A stretch of 36,842 nucleotides of DNA from positions 264,929 through 301,770 of the forward strand of contig NZ_LR735015.1 in the NCBI RefSeq assembly GCF_900009265.2. Direction: 5' to 3'. Each line of letters begins with the position of its first letter. Within the stretch, counting starts at the first letter, position 1. The notes below the pieces were generated by a model. The model saw nothing but the letters and a program-made list of their open reading frames with translations. It ran no database searches and was not told where the DNA came from. Shown here piece by piece: positions 1 through 10,148 of this stretch. Source of the stretch: Planktothrix paucivesiculata PCC 9631 (lineage in GTDB: Bacteria; Cyanobacteriota; Cyanobacteriia; Cyanobacteriales; Microcoleaceae). The position numbers and the translations under genes were made by a program.

Positions 1-666
1 CGCTCCCTCGTCAGTTGCGGTTTCCCCTGGTTAGGGGATGAGGTGATCATTGTTGATCCCGAACAGTTAACGCCCCGAGATGCCGATCAAGTGGGTGAAA
101 TCTTGGTATCGGGGAAAGGGGTGGGTTTGGGATATTGGGATAAACCCGAAGATACGGAAACAACTTTTAAGGTCTATGTAGAAGGACGGGGGCCCTATTT
201 ACGCACGGGAGATTTAGGATTTTTGCAGGACGGGGAATTGTATATTACCGGGCGGATCAAGGACATGATGATTCTGTGGGGAAGAAACCGTTATCCCCAG
301 GAAATTGAAGCAACTCTTGATACTTGCCACCCCGCTATTCGTGCGGGACATAGTGCGGCGTTTTCGGTGGAGACGGAATTGGGGGAACAATTGATTATTG
401 CCGCAGAAATTGAACGGCGATATTTACGAAACTTGAACGTTGAGGAGGTCGTCAATACTATTCGTCAAGCGATCGCCCAACAAAATACCGTGGATGTCTT
501 TGCCATTGTGTTATTAAAAACCACAACTATTCCTAAAACCACCAGTGGTAAAATTCAACGTCGTGCCTGTCGAACTAAATTTTTAGAAGGGAGTTTAGAC
601 AGTGTTGGACAATGGAGATTAGACACAGAAACCAGTCAATTGTCGGAATTAGCCAATCGTTCTTGA
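1..666 (+). CDS. Fatty acyl-AMP ligase, C-terminal part (5' end outside window)
   Basis: The reading frame is open from base 1, so the gene starts upstream and only the last 221 residues are present. They cover the end of the adenylating core and the mobile C-terminal domain: LRTGDLGF, then ITGRIKD and the RNRYPQEIE stretch typical of fatty acyl-AMP ligases (FAAL), then the terminal PKTTSGKIQRRACR lysine motif. FAALs activate a fatty acid as acyl-adenylate and pass it to an acyl carrier protein rather than to CoA. The fragment closely resembles the C-terminus of the complete ligase 44 bp downstream, so the two are tandem paralogues, probably from duplication. Both lie ahead of an acyl carrier protein gene on the same strand, which suggests one operon. 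FAAL rather than acyl-CoA ligase is inferred from these motifs and the neighbours; the FAAL-specific insertion lies in the missing part. Confidence 0.88.
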   Translation, partial: RSLVSCGFPWLGDEVIIVDPEQLTPRDADQVGEILVSGKGVGLGYWDKPEDTETTFKVYVEGRGPYLRTGDLGFLQDGELYITGRIKDMMILWGRNRYPQEIEATLDTCHPAIRAGHSAAFSVETELGEQLIIAAEIERRYLRNLNVEEVVNTIRQAIAQQNTVDVFAIVLLKTTTIPKTTSGKIQRRACRTKFLEGSLDSVGQWRLDTETSQLSELANRS

Positions 667-710
667 TTTTTTGATTAAGAGATAACAAAACATCACCCTA
701 ATTTTTTTAC

Positions 711-2501
711 ATGACTCAGCAATTCAACTCGTGGCAATGGACAACCTTAATTGAACTTTTAGAATATCGTGCATCCGAACAACCGGATAAAATTGCCTAT
801 ACTTTTTTGGTAGATGGGGAAACTGAAATATTAACTTTGACCTATCAACAATTAAACCAACAAGCCCAAACTATTGCAGCTAAATTGCAAGCCATTTGTC
901 AACCGCAAGATCGAGTTTTATTACTCTATCAACCGGGGTTAGATTATATTAGCGCGTTTTTTGGATGTTTGTATGCCGGAGTGATTGCTGTTCCCGCCTA
1001 TCCCCCCAGACCCGATCGATCTTTACCTCGTTTACAAGCTATTATTGGGGATACAAATGCCACGGTTGCCTTAACTACTGAAGCGACATTATCAGGTTTA
1101 CAGCGCTTTTTTCCCACTCTGTCTGATATTGCGCCCTTAAATTGGTTAGCAACAGATCTCTTAGATAATGAAATAGCAAAGACTTGGCAACGGCCAGTTA
1201 TTAATCGTCAAACTCTTGCCTTTTTACAATATACTTCTGGTTCCACCGCTACCCCTAAAGGGGTGATGATTTCCCATCAAAACTTATTACATAATTTAAC
1301 GGCAATTTATCATTGTTTTGGTCATTCTTCCGAAAGTACGGGGGTAATTTGGTTGCCTCCCTATCATGATATGGGTTTAATTGGTGGGGTTTTAGAACCC
1401 CTATTCGGAGGATTTCCGGTGGTTTTAATGTCTCCTTTAATGTTTGTGCAAAATCCCTTGCGCTGGTTACAAACTATTTCCAGATATCGAGGAACAACCA
1501 GTGGCGGGCCGAATTTTGCATACGATTTATGTGTGAGAAAAGTATTAGGAAAACCAGGAATAAATTCACCTAAACCCTTGGAAAATTTAGATTTAAGTAG
1601 TTGGGAAGTGGCATTTAATGGGGCCGAACCTATTTATCATGAAGTGATAGAAAAATTTATTCAAACCTTTGCCCCCTACGGATTTAGGCGCGAGGCTTTT
1701 TATCCCTGTTATGGCATGGCTGAAGCCACTTTAATTATTACCGGAGGCTTAAAAACATCGGTTCCAATATTTAAAACCGTTGATGGAAATACTTTAGAGA
1801 ATCATCAGATTTTAGAGCTTGAATTAGGGTCTGATCCATTAATTGCTAATCCTAAAACCTTGGTGGGTTGTGGTCAATGTTTATCCGACCAAACAGTATT
1901 AATTGTTAATCCTGAAACCTTGAACATTTGTGAACCGGGAAAAGTCGGAGAAATTTGGGTGGCTGGGCCGAGTGTGGGCCGGGGCTATTGGAATAAACCC
2001 CAGGAAACTGAAATGCTGTTTAATGCTTACTTAACAACCGGAGAAGGGCCGTTTTTAAGGACGGGAGATTTGGGATTTTTAGACGATCAAGAACTATTTA
2101 TTACCGGAAGAATTAAAGATATTATTATTATTAATGGTCGGAACCACTATCCCCAGGATATTGAATGGACTGTAGAACAAAGTCACCCTCTAATTAAACC
2201 CAGTGGAGTTGCGGGATTTTCTATTGATAGGTCGGGGGAAGAACGGTTAGTGCTCGCCGTAGAAGTAGAACGTCAATATTGGCAACAAATTCGCACCTGG
2301 GATCAGAATAACGGTTCTGCCAAAACCTCCCCAAAACAAGGGGTGCTTCAGTCCATCCGTCGCGCCGTGTCTCAAAACCATGATTTACAAGTTTATCAAA
2401 CGGTATTGTTAAAACCGGGAACTTTGCCTAAAACCTCCAGTGGTAAAATTCAACGCCATGCCTGTCGTGCTAGTTTTATAGCGGGCAAATTGGGGGAGTA
2501 G
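711..2501 (+). CDS. Fatty acyl-AMP ligase (FAAL), complete
   Basis: A 596-residue adenylate-forming enzyme that should activate a fatty acid with ATP and load it on the acyl carrier protein encoded next. Visible motifs are the phosphate-binding loop TSGSTATPKG at residues 175-184, the segment GLIGGVLEPLFGG typical of FAALs, CYGMAEATLI, LRTGDLGFLDD, GRNHYPQDIE and the C-terminal catalytic lysine in KTSSGKIQR (about K579). The length matches stand-alone FAALs of about 580-600 residues. The ATG start lies 44 bp after the previous ligase, without a strong Shine-Dalgarno, so translation may depend on the upstream gene. A 121-bp gap holding a heptamer array separates it from the carrier protein gene. 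Whether the two ligases differ in substrate cannot be read from the sequence. Confidence 0.92.
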   Translation: MTQQFNSWQWTTLIELLEYRASEQPDKIAYTFLVDGETEILTLTYQQLNQQAQTIAAKLQAICQPQDRVLLLYQPGLDYISAFFGCLYAGVIAVPAYPPRPDRSLPRLQAIIGDTNATVALTTEATLSGLQRFFPTLSDIAPLNWLATDLLDNEIAKTWQRPVINRQTLAFLQYTSGSTATPKGVMISHQNLLHNLTAIYHCFGHSSESTGVIWLPPYHDMGLIGGVLEPLFGGFPVVLMSPLMFVQNPLRWLQTISRYRGTTSGGPNFAYDLCVRKVLGKPGINSPKPLENLDLSSWEVAFNGAEPIYHEVIEKFIQTFAPYGFRREAFYPCYGMAEATLIITGGLKTSVPIFKTVDGNTLENHQILELELGSDPLIANPKTLVGCGQCLSDQTVLIVNPETLNICEPGKVGEIWVAGPSVGRGYWNKPQETEMLFNAYLTTGEGPFLRTGDLGFLDDQELFITGRIKDIIIINGRNHYPQDIEWTVEQSHPLIKPSGVAGFSIDRSGEERLVLAVEVERQYWQQIRTWDQNNGSAKTSPKQGVLQSIRRAVSQNHDLQVYQTVLLKPGTLPKTSSGKIQRHACRASFIAGKLGE

Positions 2502-2503
2502 GG

Positions 2504-2559
2504 AATGGGGAATTACGAATTACGAATTACGAATTACGAATGGGTAATGGGTAATGGGC
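2504..2559. repeat. Heptamer tandem repeat array
   Basis: Eight consecutive 7-bp units: one AATGGGG, four AATTACG (2511-2538), then two AATGGGT and one AATGGGC. The unit changes but the 7-bp register holds. This is the short tandemly repeated repetitive (STRR) type common between genes of filamentous cyanobacteria. It sits inside the proposed biosynthetic operon, between the ligase and the carrier protein genes, so it would be transcribed. Confidence 0.9.
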
Positions 2560-2622
2560 AACTTAAAACAGGATTCTGCTATCTTGGGATGCTAAAGTTT
2601 TAGGGTGATGGAGGAGTGATTC

Positions 2623-4417
<1,795 letters not shown>

Positions 4418-4469
4418 TTTTCGGAAATTTTGTGAACTTAGATCTTTATCTTTTACAGGGTTAATGATA

Positions 4470-6035
4470 ATGCGTGTTCTTTTAATTTATCCCATTTTTC
4501 CCCAAAGTTTCTGGTCATTTGAAAAAGCGCTCGCTTTAGTTAACCGAAAAGCCTTACTTCCACCTTTAGGGTTAATTACGGTAGCAGCAATTTTACCCCA
4601 AGAATGGGAGTTTAAATTAGTAGACCGGAATGTTCGAGAGATCACCGAAGCGGAATGGAATTGGGCGGAATTGGTAATGGTTTCGGCAATGATTGTCCAA
4701 AAAGATGATTTTTTGGAGCAAATTCGCGAGGCAAAACGACGGGGAAAAAAAGTGGCTGTAGGGGGCCCCTATCCCACATCCACACCCCAATCGGCAGAAA
4801 TTTCTGGGGCGGATTATTTAGTTTTAGATGAAGGAGAAATCACCTTACCGTTATTAGTAGAAGCGATAGAAAGGGGAGATGAAAAAGGAGTTTTTCGCAT
4901 AGAAGGGGACAAACCCGATGTTACGACATCTCCTATCCCTCGCTTTGATTTATTGGAGAAAGAAGCCTATGATATGATTTCTTTGCAATACTCCCGGGGC
5001 TGTCCGTTTCAGTGTGAGTTTTGCGATATTATTGTGTTATATGGACGTAAATCTCGAACGAAAACTCCGGCTCAACTTTTAGCGGAATTAGATCGGTTAA
5101 AAGAATTGAATTTTAGTCAGGGTGTTTTCTTAGTGGATGATAATTTTATTGGCAATAAGCGCAACGTTAAGTTATTGCTGAATGAATTAAAAGTATGGAT
5201 GAAGGATAATAATTATCCTTTCCGTTTAACCACGGAGGCTTCCATTGATTTAGCCCAGGATCAAGAATTAATGGATTTGATGGTTGAGTGTAATTTTCGG
5301 GCTGTATTTTTGGGAATTGAAACCCCTGATGAAGATAGCTTAAACCTAACTAAAAAATTCCAAAATACTCGCGGATCTTTGAGTGATTCCGTGGAAAAAA
5401 TTATCCGATCTGGGTTACGGGTGATGGCGGGATTTATTATTGGTTTTGATGGGGAAGAAACCGGGGCGGGCGATCGGATTGTGCGATTTGTGGAAAAGAC
5501 TACTATTCCCATTGCCATGTTTAGTATGTTGCAGGTTTTACCGAATACCGCCCTTTGGCATCGTTTAGAAAAAGAAGGACGATTAATTAAGGAAACTGGG
5601 AATGCGAATCAAACTACCTTAATGAATTTTCTGCCCACTCGACCGATTGAAGAAATCGCCCTAGAATATGTCAATGGATTTTATGAATTGTACGATCCTC
5701 AACGATATTTAGATCGCACTTACCGTCATTTTATGATGATTGGAGAGCCGAAAACTAATTCTATTGGACGGAAATTAGTGGATCTCAAAACAATGCGAGC
5801 GCTCTTGATTTTATGTTGGTATCAAGGGGTTGTGCGGGAAACTCGTTCGACGTTTTGGCGATATTTATGGAATATTTTACGACACAAACCTCGGGTTTTA
5901 GATCATTATTTGGTGGTTTGTGGACAGGTAGAACATTTCTATGAATATCGCCAAATTGTTAAGGATCAAATTGAGCAGCAACTGAAAGAGCAACAAGTAG
6001 AAAGCCAACGTCAGTTATCGAGTGTAACGCCATAG
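4470..6035 (+). CDS. B12-binding-type radical SAM enzyme with DUF4070-like C-terminus
   Basis: A 521-residue radical SAM protein. The iron-sulfur cysteines are C178, C182 and C185 in GCPFQCEFCD. The N-terminal 130 residues form a B12-binding-like Rossmann domain (LLIYPIFPQ, LPPLGLITVA, GGPYPTS) but lack the DxHxxG cobalt-ligand motif. The C-terminal part (about 400-515) resembles DUF4070, seen in the family that includes the hopanoid C-2 methylase HpnP. Members often methylate or rearrange unactivated carbons. I start it at the second of two close ATGs because AGGG at 4457-4460 then has a 9-base spacer and homologues begin with a similar MRVLLIYP; starting at 4464 would add two residues. It is 52 bp after the oxoamine synthase on the same strand, so I infer a tailoring role for that product. 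No hopanoid genes are visible. Confidence 0.85.
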   Translation: MRVLLIYPIFPQSFWSFEKALALVNRKALLPPLGLITVAAILPQEWEFKLVDRNVREITEAEWNWAELVMVSAMIVQKDDFLEQIREAKRRGKKVAVGGPYPTSTPQSAEISGADYLVLDEGEITLPLLVEAIERGDEKGVFRIEGDKPDVTTSPIPRFDLLEKEAYDMISLQYSRGCPFQCEFCDIIVLYGRKSRTKTPAQLLAELDRLKELNFSQGVFLVDDNFIGNKRNVKLLLNELKVWMKDNNYPFRLTTEASIDLAQDQELMDLMVECNFRAVFLGIETPDEDSLNLTKKFQNTRGSLSDSVEKIIRSGLRVMAGFIIGFDGEETGAGDRIVRFVEKTTIPIAMFSMLQVLPNTALWHRLEKEGRLIKETGNANQTTLMNFLPTRPIEEIALEYVNGFYELYDPQRYLDRTYRHFMMIGEPKTNSIGRKLVDLKTMRALLILCWYQGVVRETRSTFWRYLWNILRHKPRVLDHYLVVCGQVEHFYEYRQIVKDQIEQQLKEQQVESQRQLSSVTP

Positions 6036-6057
6036 CTGAGAAACTCAATTTTTATAT

Positions 6058-6129
6058 CCAGAAAACGGGTTTCTGAACCTCAAGTCTAGGTTTTATCTCT
6101 TAGCTAAAATTCAGAAACTCAGTTTTTAG
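6058..6129. repeat. AGAAACCGGGTTTCT-type palindromic repeats (degenerate pair)
   Basis: The gap between the radical SAM gene and the transporter holds an imperfect palindrome, CAGAAAACGGGTTTCTG at about 6059-6075, and a weaker relative, CAGAAACTCAGTTTTTAG, near 6112-6129. Both belong to the dispersed repeat family seen several more times in this window. The first could act as a transcription terminator for the biosynthetic operon, though it is not followed by a clean T-run. Confidence 0.6.
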
Positions 6130-6236
6130 ATTATCTAAGATAAAATCTAATCTGCAATTTTTGTGAATTTTTTTCCTATCCTATGGGAAAATTAAATTAA
6201 TTGCTTGATTTGTTAAACTTCCACTGAGAAAAAACA

Positions 6237-7364
6237 GTGTCTCCGACTTATCCACAAAAACATCGGAATTTTAGGGTGGCTCAAACACGACGTCAGTTTT
6301 TGCAAACTTCCGTTGCTGCGATGGCAGCATCATCCCTGTCAAGCTGTGGTTGGACATTAGCTGAGGTCAAAACCACCCCAAACACTCAGATTTCCTCCGA
6401 TACCTTGTACATTTACACCTGGTCTGGCTACACGGATCAAGATTTGTTAGATCATTTTCGAGAGGAAACGGGGTTAAAAGTTGTGGCTGATGTCTTCGAT
6501 TCTAATGAAGCCATGTTAGCCCGACTGCAAGCGGGAGGAGCCGGCGCCTATAGTGTCATCTATCCTTCGGGATATATGGTAGAAAAAATGATCGAAATAG
6601 GGCTATTAGCGGAACTCGATCACTCTTTATTAGTGGGATTAGAAGATTTATTTCCCCAATTTAAAGACCCAATTTATGATCCCGGTGGTCTTCATAGTGT
6701 GCCGATTAGTTGGGGAACAACGGGGTTAATTTATAACCCGAATAAATTAGAAACTCTCCCGAAAGATTGGAGTTATTTATGGGAAAATAAAGATAATTTA
6801 TCCAAGCGATTCACATTACTTAATGATGTGCGGGAAGTCATGGGAGCCGCGTTAATTATGTTAGGCTACTCCTATAATTCTACTGACCCCAATGAAATTC
6901 GACAAGCCTATGAAAAGTTAGTAGAATTACGACCCAAAATTGCTTCTTTTACCACGGATTCTTGGCGACCTCAAATGATTGTCGGGGATTTATCAATAGC
7001 CATGTGTTATTCCTCCGATGCGGCAGAAATTAAGGAGGAAAATGAGGATTTAAGATATATTACCCCCTATAGTGGATCATCTTTATGGATTGATACCATG
7101 GTCATTCCTAAAAGCGCTCCCAACCCCGACGGGGCCTATAAATGGATTGATTTTATGTTGCGACCCGATGTCGCAGCCACCTTAGTGAAACGCTTAAAAT
7201 TTGCTACTCCTTCGAGATTAGCCTATGAAAAATTACCCGATGTTTTGAGAAATGATCCCACTTTATTTCCCCCAGAATCAATTCTAGCTCGCAGTGAAAT
7301 GATTCATGATTTAGGTAAAGCCAATGAAATTTATGAACGGTATTGGACACGGCTAACCAGTTAA
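6237..7364 (+). CDS. potD: Periplasmic substrate-binding lipoprotein, spermidine/putrescine (PotD) family
   Basis: A 375-residue extracytoplasmic binding protein. The N-terminus carries a twin-arginine signal (TRRQFLQTS, R18-R19), a hydrophobic stretch and the lipobox-like LSSC ending at Cys37, so it is probably exported folded and lipid-anchored. Family features follow: LYIYTWSGYTDQDLLDHF, a classic PotD opening, then YPSGYMVEKM, ISWGTTGLIYNP and APNPDGAYKWIDFML. It should capture a polyamine or related cation and hand it to the permeases encoded next. It starts at GTG; no ATG lies in the right place before the twin-arginine motif. The two permease genes follow on the same strand. The substrate (spermidine, putrescine or another compound) is inferred from family only. 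Confidence 0.85.
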   Translation: MSPTYPQKHRNFRVAQTRRQFLQTSVAAMAASSLSSCGWTLAEVKTTPNTQISSDTLYIYTWSGYTDQDLLDHFREETGLKVVADVFDSNEAMLARLQAGGAGAYSVIYPSGYMVEKMIEIGLLAELDHSLLVGLEDLFPQFKDPIYDPGGLHSVPISWGTTGLIYNPNKLETLPKDWSYLWENKDNLSKRFTLLNDVREVMGAALIMLGYSYNSTDPNEIRQAYEKLVELRPKIASFTTDSWRPQMIVGDLSIAMCYSSDAAEIKEENEDLRYITPYSGSSLWIDTMVIPKSAPNPDGAYKWIDFMLRPDVAATLVKRLKFATPSRLAYEKLPDVLRNDPTLFPPESILARSEMIHDLGKANEIYERYWTRLTS

Positions 7365-7458
7365 TTTTTGATTGTTGAGATGTTTACCGTTAAGTGTTAT
7401 AAGCAGGTTATTTGAGATCTTTTTTCCTGAACTAAAAACTAACAAATGACAACAAATT

Positions 7459-8370
7459 ATGACTATTTCAACAAAAACTCCGATAACTTCTTCTCCACCT
7501 CCGATAAAAAAAGGCTGGCGACAACTGGGTTCTCAATTAATTGGCCCCTTGGCATTATTGGGGCCGTCGGGTTTATGGTTATTACTCTTATTAATCCTAC
7601 CAACTTTATTGATTTTTCAACTCAGTTTAGTTAAGGATATTCGTCCTGGGGATTTGGTAATTCCCAATGGTATTGATAATTATTTAAGAGTCTTTGAACC
7701 GATTAATTTATTAGTGATTTGGCGATCGCTCTTTTATGCCTTTGGGACTACCACAATTTGTTTACTACTAGGATTTCCCGTCGCCTATTGGATTGCTCAA
7801 TTAGCCCCGAAACAGTGGCGAAATATAATATTATTAGCCTTTATTTTACCCCTGTGGACATCTTCTTTATTAAGAACCTATGCTTGGATTACTATATTAA
7901 GACCGACAGGAGTATTAAACTCCGTTTTAGGATTAATTGGATTACCCGCCTTAGAACTCTTAAACCGAACTCCGGCGGTTTTAATTGGCATGGCCTATAG
8001 TTATTTACCCTATATGGTCACGGTTTTATATGCGTCTTTAGAAAAATTAGATCGGCGATTATTAGAAGCCTCCGCCGACCTAGGAGCGCGACCTGTAGAA
8101 ACATTTTGGAAAGTCACAGTTCCCCAAACATTGCCCGGAATTGCCGCCGGATCTCTGCTAGTTTTTATTAGTTCCATGGGGGATTTTGTTGACCCGGAAC
8201 TATTAGGAGGAGCTTCTAGTATGACGGTTTCTCGATTAATTTATAACCAGTTTTTAGGCTCAACTCAAAATTGGGGTTTTGGTTCAGCCTTGAGTATGGT
8301 CTTAATTTTTGGGGTGAGTATTGCGATCGCACTTTTAATTAAATATGGAGATAGTAAACCCTCTCGTTAA
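7459..8370 (+). CDS. potB: ABC transporter permease, PotB family
   Basis: A 303-residue inner-membrane permease with about six hydrophobic segments. The cytoplasmic EAA loop that contacts the ATPase is LLEASADLGARPVETFWKV, followed by the usual VPQTLPGIAAGSLL. The protein resembles the first permease of the polyamine importer (PotB). Another ATG-started frame at 7446 overlaps the start, but only this frame encodes the membrane protein. It lies between the binding-protein gene and the second permease gene, so the three form one transport operon. Confidence 0.88.
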   Translation: MTISTKTPITSSPPPIKKGWRQLGSQLIGPLALLGPSGLWLLLLLILPTLLIFQLSLVKDIRPGDLVIPNGIDNYLRVFEPINLLVIWRSLFYAFGTTTICLLLGFPVAYWIAQLAPKQWRNIILLAFILPLWTSSLLRTYAWITILRPTGVLNSVLGLIGLPALELLNRTPAVLIGMAYSYLPYMVTVLYASLEKLDRRLLEASADLGARPVETFWKVTVPQTLPGIAAGSLLVFISSMGDFVDPELLGGASSMTVSRLIYNQFLGSTQNWGFGSALSMVLIFGVSIAIALLIKYGDSKPSR

Positions 8371-8389
8371 CATCAATTAGGAAAAATTT

Positions 8390-9232
8390 ATGGACGAAAT
8401 TCAACAACAACCAGAGGAGATCCTTGATATGGCTGCTAAACCAAAGTTTAGAATTTCTTGGCAGGTCATTTTTGTCGGTTTGATGTTTTTTTATATGTAC
8501 CTGCCGATTTTTGTCTTAACATTTTTTAGTTTTAACAAATCTCGATATAGTGCAGGATGGGAAGGATTTACATTAGAATGGTATGTCAAATTATTCCAAG
8601 ATGCCAGAATTTTAAGTGCTTTAAAAAATAGTTTAACCGTAGGATTTTTTGCCGTAGGAATTGCCGCCATTATTGGTACATTAATGGCCGTAGGATTAGC
8701 CCGTTATCATTTCCCCGGCAAAGGATTATATCAAGGAGCGTCCTATTTACCATTAATTATTCCTGATATTGCCATGGCGGTGGCAACCCTAGTATTTTTA
8801 GCCGCCGTTGCCATTCCCCTGAGTTTATGGACAATTGTATCCGCCCATGTTGTCTTTTGTTTAGCCTACGTTGCCTTAGTTGTTTCCACCCGTTTAGCCG
8901 ATTTAGACCCCCATTTAGAAGAAGCCGCCTTAGACTTAGGAGCAACTCCTATCGAGGCTTTTATTCAAGTCTTATTACCCCAATTAATGCCCGGGATTAT
9001 ATCAGGTTGTTTACTAGCTTTTGTATTAAGTATGGATGATTTTTTAATCGCCAGTTTCACCGCCGGAAGTGGAGCAAATACCTTACCAATGGAAATATTT
9101 AGTCGAATTAGAACCGGAGTCAAACCCGATATTAATGCCCTGAGTGTCATCCTAATTTTAGCCTCTGGATTCCTTGCCTTATTTGGCGAATATTTACGCA
9201 TTCAAGGAGAAGGAAAACGCCTAAAAAACTAA
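8390..9232 (+). CDS. potC: ABC transporter permease, PotC family
   Basis: A 280-residue permease and partner of the preceding one. The N-terminus has FVGLMFFYMYLPIFVLTFFSFN, typical of PotC, and the EAA loop reads EEAALDLGATPIEAFIQV followed by LPQLMPGIISG. About six membrane segments are visible. The ATG is 19 bp after the previous stop, with AGGAAAAATTT as ribosome site. No PotA-type ATPase gene follows or precedes the operon in this window, so the energising subunit must be encoded elsewhere or shared with another importer. Confidence 0.88.
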   Translation: MDEIQQQPEEILDMAAKPKFRISWQVIFVGLMFFYMYLPIFVLTFFSFNKSRYSAGWEGFTLEWYVKLFQDARILSALKNSLTVGFFAVGIAAIIGTLMAVGLARYHFPGKGLYQGASYLPLIIPDIAMAVATLVFLAAVAIPLSLWTIVSAHVVFCLAYVALVVSTRLADLDPHLEEAALDLGATPIEAFIQVLLPQLMPGIISGCLLAFVLSMDDFLIASFTAGSGANTLPMEIFSRIRTGVKPDINALSVILILASGFLALFGEYLRIQGEGKRLKN

Positions 9233-9241
9233 ACCCGTAGT

Positions 9242-9257
9242 AAGCCCTTCAGGGCTT
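9242..9257. terminator. Short hairpin after potC
   Basis: AAGCCCTTCAGGGCTT forms a 6-bp stem with a TTCA loop 9 bp past the potC stop, followed by AATCTTT. It could end the transporter transcript. The same kind of sequence is a common cyanobacterial intergenic repeat, so termination is an inference. Confidence 0.5.
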
Positions 9258-9372
9258 AATCTTTCATATTCATTTATTCCGTTTTGATTCCCAAACTGGA
9301 GAGGTTTATATTCTAGCAGGTGAGGAGATAGAAATTATTATTTTAAGCACTGGAATTTGGGAGTTTTTATGA
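9244..9372 (+). pseudogene. Truncated DUF6888-like gene remnant
   Basis: The frame translates without a stop to HLFRFDSQTGEVYILAGEE and ends IWEFL, matching what I remember of the C-terminal two thirds of the small cyanobacterial DUF6888 family. There is no ATG, GTG or TTG in frame before this conserved stretch, and an in-frame stop (9241-9243) lies just upstream, inside the potC terminator region. The 5' end therefore appears lost. The stop TGA overlaps the next gene's ATG (ATGA, 9369-9372), the overlap expected of an intact DUF6888-DUF6887 pair. A rare start codon such as ATT cannot be excluded. Confidence 0.6.
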
Positions 9373-9617
9373 TATCAGATTTTGAAAAAATGACCAATGC
9401 TGAACTAAGAGCTTATGCTTTAGAACATCGTGGCGAGGAAGATGTTGAAGCGTTGCGCGTGTTATTCCGTCGCCGGAAACCCTATGCCCAAGATTTAACA
9501 TTCTATCCTGCTAAAAATCAGCAGGATAAACAAGAGCAAATTGAAAGATTTAAACAAATTATTGAAGAAAAACAAGGTCAAAAAATTAAGGATACAACAC
9601 CCCCTTTAGACGAGTGA
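9369..9617 (+). CDS. Small DUF6887-like protein
   Basis: An 82-residue charged, helical protein beginning MISDFEKMTNAELRAYALEH, which resembles the DUF6887 family of small cyanobacterial proteins; function unknown. I start it at the ATG at 9369 because it forms an ATGA overlap with the stop of the DUF6888-like frame upstream; a TTG at 9357 would add four residues. The C-terminal half is rich in Lys, Glu and Gln and probably forms a long helix. DUF6887 and DUF6888 genes are, as I recall, commonly adjacent in cyanobacteria, which suggests a two-component unit of unknown role. Here the partner appears broken. Confidence 0.7.
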   Translation: MISDFEKMTNAELRAYALEHRGEEDVEALRVLFRRRKPYAQDLTFYPAKNQQDKQEQIERFKQIIEEKQGQKIKDTTPPLDE

Positions 9618-9666
9618 AATTCCATCTCTAGTTTTTCAATATAACGATGAGGCAGAGCATCGTCGT

Positions 9667-9695
9667 CTGATGACTAGGTTCAACCTAGTCATCAG
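9667..9695. terminator. Near-perfect 29-bp palindrome between convergent genes
   Basis: The arm CTGATGACTAGGTT is followed by one base and its exact reverse complement, giving a 14-bp inverted repeat. It lies between the convergent DUF6887-like gene and the PIN-toxin gene. It would form a strong hairpin in either transcript and may work as a bidirectional terminator, but neither side has a T-run. A protein-binding site is the alternative. A smaller hairpin (ACGATG/CATCGT, 9644-9663) lies just before it. Confidence 0.55.
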
Positions 9696-9706
9696 GAATA
9701 CATTAG

Positions 9707-10147
9707 TTACTCTGGGACAATCACTTCAATATCCATGTCTCTACACCAAGCAAAATCATCAACATTAAAAGTATATATTCGCCTGATTCCGTGTGACATC
9801 ATTGTAGCAACGTGCATAACATCAAAAACGGTTGCACCAGTTACCGGATGATTTTCCAACAATTCCAGCAAACGATTAGTCAAGTTTGAGGGTTTTGGTA
9901 ACAGTTGGATATTGGGCATTTGAATCAGTCTTTTTATTCTCCATATTGTGTCTACTGGTGTAAGGGGTTTTTTGACTTGGCTACTACTGGTCATAACAGA
10001 ATAAAATTCTGAAAGAATTTGATCTGAAACGCACAATATTTCACGTTCACTGGGTCTTAAAATCTTTAATGATGCTCTGTGTTTATCCCCACTCTGGGTG
10101 TCTACAGAATAGACCCATATATTTGTATCTAGGAAGCTTTTTTGCAT
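9707..10147 (-). CDS. PIN-domain ribonuclease toxin (VapC-like)
   Basis: A 146-residue PIN-domain protein. Acidic residues expected of the active site are visible: Asp7 in FLDTNIWVY, a Glu in LSEFYSV, Asp in TVFDVMHVA and NVDDF near the end. PIN toxins of VapBC systems cleave RNA (often tRNA) when the antitoxin is lost. I start it at the ATG at 10147, one base after the stop of the upstream small gene; an earlier in-frame start at 10207 would overlap that gene by about 60 bp and add 20 residues that do not look like a PIN domain. The tight spacing indicates co-translation with the presumed antitoxin. Confidence 0.82.
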   Translation of the reverse strand: MQKSFLDTNIWVYSVDTQSGDKHRASLKILRPSEREILCVSDQILSEFYSVMTSSSQVKKPLTPVDTIWRIKRLIQMPNIQLLPKPSNLTNRLLELLENHPVTGATVFDVMHVATMMSHGIRRIYTFNVDDFAWCRDMDIEVIVPE

Positions 10148-10148
10148 T

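Noticed and set aside
4470-6035. Direct naming as hopanoid methylase hpnP
   Set aside because: Domain layout fits the wider group, but no hopanoid gene is nearby and the context is acyl-ACP chemistry.
7446-7634. 62-codon frame overlapping the potB start
   Set aside because: The overlapping frame encodes a typical PotB permease; this one has no conserved features and ends inside it.
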